NCBI GenBank assembly: GCA_947175005.1
Contig: CAMWLD010000081.1
Coordinates: 1-8,445, forward strand
DNA from: an uncultured Ruminococcus sp.
Lineage (GTDB): Bacteria > Bacillota > Clostridia > Oscillospirales > Ruminococcaceae
DNA: 8,445 bases
Direction of reading: 5' to 3'
In this document: piece by piece, positions 6,208 to 8,445 of the stretch
Layout of the letters: each line of letters begins with the position of its first letter
How positions within the stretch are numbered: position 1 is the first letter of the stretch
Notes under the pieces: generated by a model
What the model saw: only the letters and a program-made list of their open reading frames with translations
Databases searched by the model: none
Told to the model about the DNA's origin: nothing
Translations under genes and position numbers: made by a program

Positions 6208-8214
6208 TTATTCTTCGCTTGCTGCTTCCTCGCCGCCCTCTTCAAGGACTGCACGGATAGACAGGCTGATACGCTTGCTTTCGCTGTCGATCTCGGTTAT
6301 CTTTACCGTTACCTCGTCGCCGACGCTAAGCACATCCTTAACGCTTGTAACTCTCTTTTCGGAAACCTGGGAAATGTGGATAAGTCCGTCAATACCGGGG
6401 ATTATCCTTGCAAATGCGCCGAAAGAGGTAATGGAAACAACAGTCGCCTTTACCACATCACCCTCGCTGTAGTTCTCATTGAACTTCACCCAGGGGCTGT
6501 CCGCCTCTTTCTTGTAGCCAAGGGAGATCCTGTCCTTCTCCTTGTCCAGATCCTTAACGTAAACCTCCAGCACGTCTCCCACGGAAACTGCCTCGGAGGG
6601 GTGCTTTATCCTGTCCCAGCTAAGCTCGGAAATGTGGACCATTCCGTCAATGCCGCCCAGGTCAACAAATGCGCCGTAGGAGGTAATAGACTTGACCTCG
6701 CCCTTGAACACGTCGCCCACCTTGACGTTTTCCCAGAACTTCTGTCTTGCCTCGTCTCTCTCGGCAGAGGCTACCTGCCTGATAGAGCCTACAGCCTTGC
6801 CTCTTGTTTCGTTTACTTCAATTACCTTGAATTTAACATTGGTATTCACCAGATTTTCCAGCTTCTCATCTCTGCGTACAGAAGCCTGTGAAGCGGGAAT
6901 GAACACTCTTACGCCGTTTGAAAGCACGATAACGCCGCCCTTGACAACGCCTGTTACCTTGCCCTCAAGCACAGTGCCCTCTTCCTTGGCCTTGGCAATA
7001 GTGTCAAGACCCTTCATAGCGTCAGCCTTGATCTTGGAGAGCTGGACGATTCCCTCCGCGTCATTGATCTTAACCACGATAAGGTCAACCTCATCGCCGA
7101 CTTTAACCACGTCCGAGGGCTTCAGTGAGGGGTCGTGCGTAAGCTCGCTCAGCGCAATATAGCCTGTGTGCTTTGTGCCGACATCTACAATAGCTTCTGT
7201 ATTATTTACAGCAGTTATGTATCCTTTCACCCTGTTACCGGTATATATTCTTTTGAAAGACGCGTCCAGCGCCTCCTCAAAGTTAAAGTCCTCGTCCATA
7301 TTTTTGTTTTCCAGAATCTCGCTCATTTGGGTTTTAACCTCCTTGATTATATATGCCGGGGTGGATGCGCCGGCTGTGATACCAACCTTGATATCACGTT
7401 TATGATAAACGCCCTCGGGCATTTTCATACTTTTAAGGATACAGGCATTTTCAACTGCTATGCATACAGGGCAATGCTCCTTGCATATCTGATAAAGCTT
7501 TTTCGTGTTAGAGCTTTTCGCCCCGCCCACGATTATCATAACATCGCTTTTTTTCGCAAGCTCCGCCGCCTCCTGCTGCCGCTTCGCCGTGGCAGCGCAT
7601 ATGGTGCTTTTGCACTCCGCCTTGGGGAATCTTTTGCAGATTTTTCTGCACCGCTCCCAGGTATTCGTGTTATATGTGGTCTGAACCACTATAACAAAAG
7701 GCTTGTCAGGGTTTTCTTCAAGAAAATTCTCAAGCTCGCGGTCGTCCGCAAGAATAACCGCAGGAGTTCCCTCGCAGTGCCCCGCTATCCCAATGATCTC
7801 GGGGTGGTTCTTATCCCCCATGATAACGGGGGTAACGCCTTTCACGGAAGCTTCCCGGGCTATATCCTGAATGCGCTTCACAAAAGGGCAAGTCCCGTCG
7901 GTATACCGCAGCCCTCTTTCCGCTAACTGCCTGTAAACCTCCGTTCCCACGCCGTGGGAACGTATAACCACGTGTTCCCCGTCCGCCGCTTCCGCAATAC
8001 TGTCAATGACCCGCACGCCTTTTTTTTCAAGGCGTTCTACCACATCGGGATTGTGGATCATCTCACCCAGTGTTGCAATGGAACGTCTTGTATCAAGGCA
8101 TTCCGGGTTATCCGGGCATTCTCCCTCCAATATATTATACACGAAATTTACCGCTCTGTCAACACCAAAACAAAAACCTGCGGTGTCCGCAACGTTAATT
8201 GTGAATTTTTCCAT
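6208..8214 (-). CDS. ispH: Bifunctional 4-hydroxy-3-methylbut-2-enyl diphosphate reductase (IspH) / ribosomal protein S1-type RNA-binding protein
   Basis: Residues 1 to about 295 are IspH, which makes isopentenyl and dimethylallyl diphosphate from HMBPP in the last step of the MEP pathway. The three [4Fe-4S] ligands are present: Cys15 (AGFCFGV), Cys109 (DGTCPFV) and Cys206 (STICAAT). So are His54, His87, His137 and Glu139 (NHPE), plus SSN (234-236) and ST (284-285) for the substrate diphosphate. After a linker, four S1 (OB-fold) domains follow at about 325-395, 412-480, 498-568 and 583-654; the last two carry the classic GAFVDLGGIDGMVHISELS-like pattern, and the tail is acidic. Fusions of this kind are known in clostridia, so the joint is normal rather than a sequencing artefact. 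The ATG at 8214 gives 668 residues and places AGGCGGTGGG just upstream; a GTG at 8247 would add an uncharacteristic leader. An internal ribosome binding site at 7338-7344 might also yield a free S1 part. Confidence 0.95.
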   Translation of the reverse strand: MEKFTINVADTAGFCFGVDRAVNFVYNILEGECPDNPECLDTRRSIATLGEMIHNPDVVERLEKKGVRVIDSIAEAADGEHVVIRSHGVGTEVYRQLAERGLRYTDGTCPFVKRIQDIAREASVKGVTPVIMGDKNHPEIIGIAGHCEGTPAVILADDRELENFLEENPDKPFVIVVQTTYNTNTWERCRKICKRFPKAECKSTICAATAKRQQEAAELAKKSDVMIIVGGAKSSNTKKLYQICKEHCPVCIAVENACILKSMKMPEGVYHKRDIKVGITAGASTPAYIIKEVKTQMSEILENKNMDEDFNFEEALDASFKRIYTGNRVKGYITAVNNTEAIVDVGTKHTGYIALSELTHDPSLKPSDVVKVGDEVDLIVVKINDAEGIVQLSKIKADAMKGLDTIAKAKEEGTVLEGKVTGVVKGGVIVLSNGVRVFIPASQASVRRDEKLENLVNTNVKFKVIEVNETRGKAVGSIRQVASAERDEARQKFWENVKVGDVFKGEVKSITSYGAFVDLGGIDGMVHISELSWDRIKHPSEAVSVGDVLEVYVKDLDKEKDRISLGYKKEADSPWVKFNENYSEGDVVKATVVSITSFGAFARIIPGIDGLIHISQVSEKRVTSVKDVLSVGDEVTVKITEIDSESKRISLSIRAVLEEGGEEAASEE
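7324..7344 (-). promoter_or_regulatory. Possible internal ribosome binding site and start inside ispH-S1
   Basis: On the minus strand AAGGAGG (7338-7344) is followed, 11 bases later, by an in-frame ATG (7324-7326, Met297 of the fusion). It sits in the linker after the IspH domain and before the first S1 domain. Use of this start would give a 372-residue protein with only the four S1 domains. The codons encode Lys-Glu-Val, which are ordinary for the end of IspH, so chance is possible. Confidence 0.3.
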
Positions 8215-8381
8215 AAATAGCCCACCGCCTATGTATATTTTTACCACAAAATGCTGAATTATTCACCGAAATGTTAAATTTTCTATAATTTTTTCAAAAA
8301 ACATTTGTCCCTTTCTGATAAAGTTTAAGCAAACAAAATCCCTTGATGTTGACATTTTTCGATCTGTCTCTTTTTTGGCAA

Positions 8382-8439
8382 TACCCCCAAAACCCTTTAA
8401 TTATAGCCATTTTCAGGCGTTTTTGATTTTTGGGGAGTA
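8382..8439. repeat. Inverted repeat flanking a -10-like box upstream of ispH-S1
   Basis: CCCCAAAA (8385-8392) and TTTTGGGG (8428-8435) are perfect inverted repeats 35 bases apart; TAC outside the left arm and GTA outside the right arm extend the symmetry with one unpaired base. Between them, on the minus strand, is a perfect TATAAT (8400-8405) with no good -35 box. The rest of 8215-8381 is AT-rich non-coding leader in which I see no gene and no better promoter for ispH-S1. The window ends at 8445, so the upstream gene is unknown. Confidence 0.35.
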
Positions 8440-8445
8440 ATTGTC

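Noticed and set aside
6127..7926. Long plus-strand open frames (6127-6891 and 7135-7926) opposite ispH-S1
   Set aside because: They run antisense to clear IspH and S1 domains, show no domain of their own, and have no convincing ribosome binding site.
8215..8247. GTG start at 8247 extending ispH-S1 by 11 residues
   Set aside because: The extension would encode the ribosome binding site itself and is not typical of IspH N-termini; the ATG at 8214 fits the family.

Overview
The window looks like chromosomal DNA from a clostridial Firmicute, most likely the Oscillospirales/Ruminococcus side. The grounds are the ispH-S1 gene fusion (a known clostridial arrangement), strong AGGAGG-type ribosome binding sites, near-consensus vegetative promoters, a type Ic aspartate aminotransferase and a VWA protein of a kind I associate with gut clostridia. 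The placement is inferred from family knowledge, not from a database search.

Layout, left to right. (1) On the minus strand, positions 1-783 hold the N-terminal part of a membrane-anchored leucine-rich-repeat protein that runs off the left edge; it has its own near-perfect promoter at 912-940. (2) Also on the minus strand, 1047-2333 encodes a PLP-dependent aminotransferase of the AspAT-Ic/Aminotran_MocR type, with a promoter at 2416-2444 and a terminator at 983-1025. (3) On the plus strand, 2656-4029 encodes a VWA-domain protein with an intact MIDAS site and a cysteine-rich C-terminus, followed by a cluster of hairpins and terminators up to 4228. (4) On the plus strand, 4310-6099 is a two-gene BlaI/BlaR1-type operon: a winged-helix repressor and an M56 membrane metalloprotease overlapping by one base, with a consensus promoter overlapped by a perfect inverted repeat. 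(5) On the minus strand, 6208-8214 encodes a bifunctional protein: IspH (last step of the MEP isoprenoid pathway) fused to four S1 RNA-binding domains. Convergent operons are separated by back-to-back terminators at 6111-6177.

How the genes work together. Only the repressor/protease pair is a clear functional unit: the protease should sense something outside the cell, inactivate the repressor and release the operon. Its extracellular part is not a penicillin-binding domain, so the signal is probably not a beta-lactam. The other genes are separate transcription units with unrelated jobs: amino acid metabolism, isoprenoid synthesis with translation, and surface or structural proteins.

Most worth a second look: the BlaR-like protease with an acidic, repeat-bearing sensor of unknown type; the operator-like palindrome over its promoter; a strong ribosome binding site inside ispH-S1 that could yield a free S1 protein; the Cys-rich VWA protein without an export signal; and a small, possibly frameshifted reading frame at 2506-2632. 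I found no CRISPR array, tRNA, rRNA, insertion sequence or phage gene.
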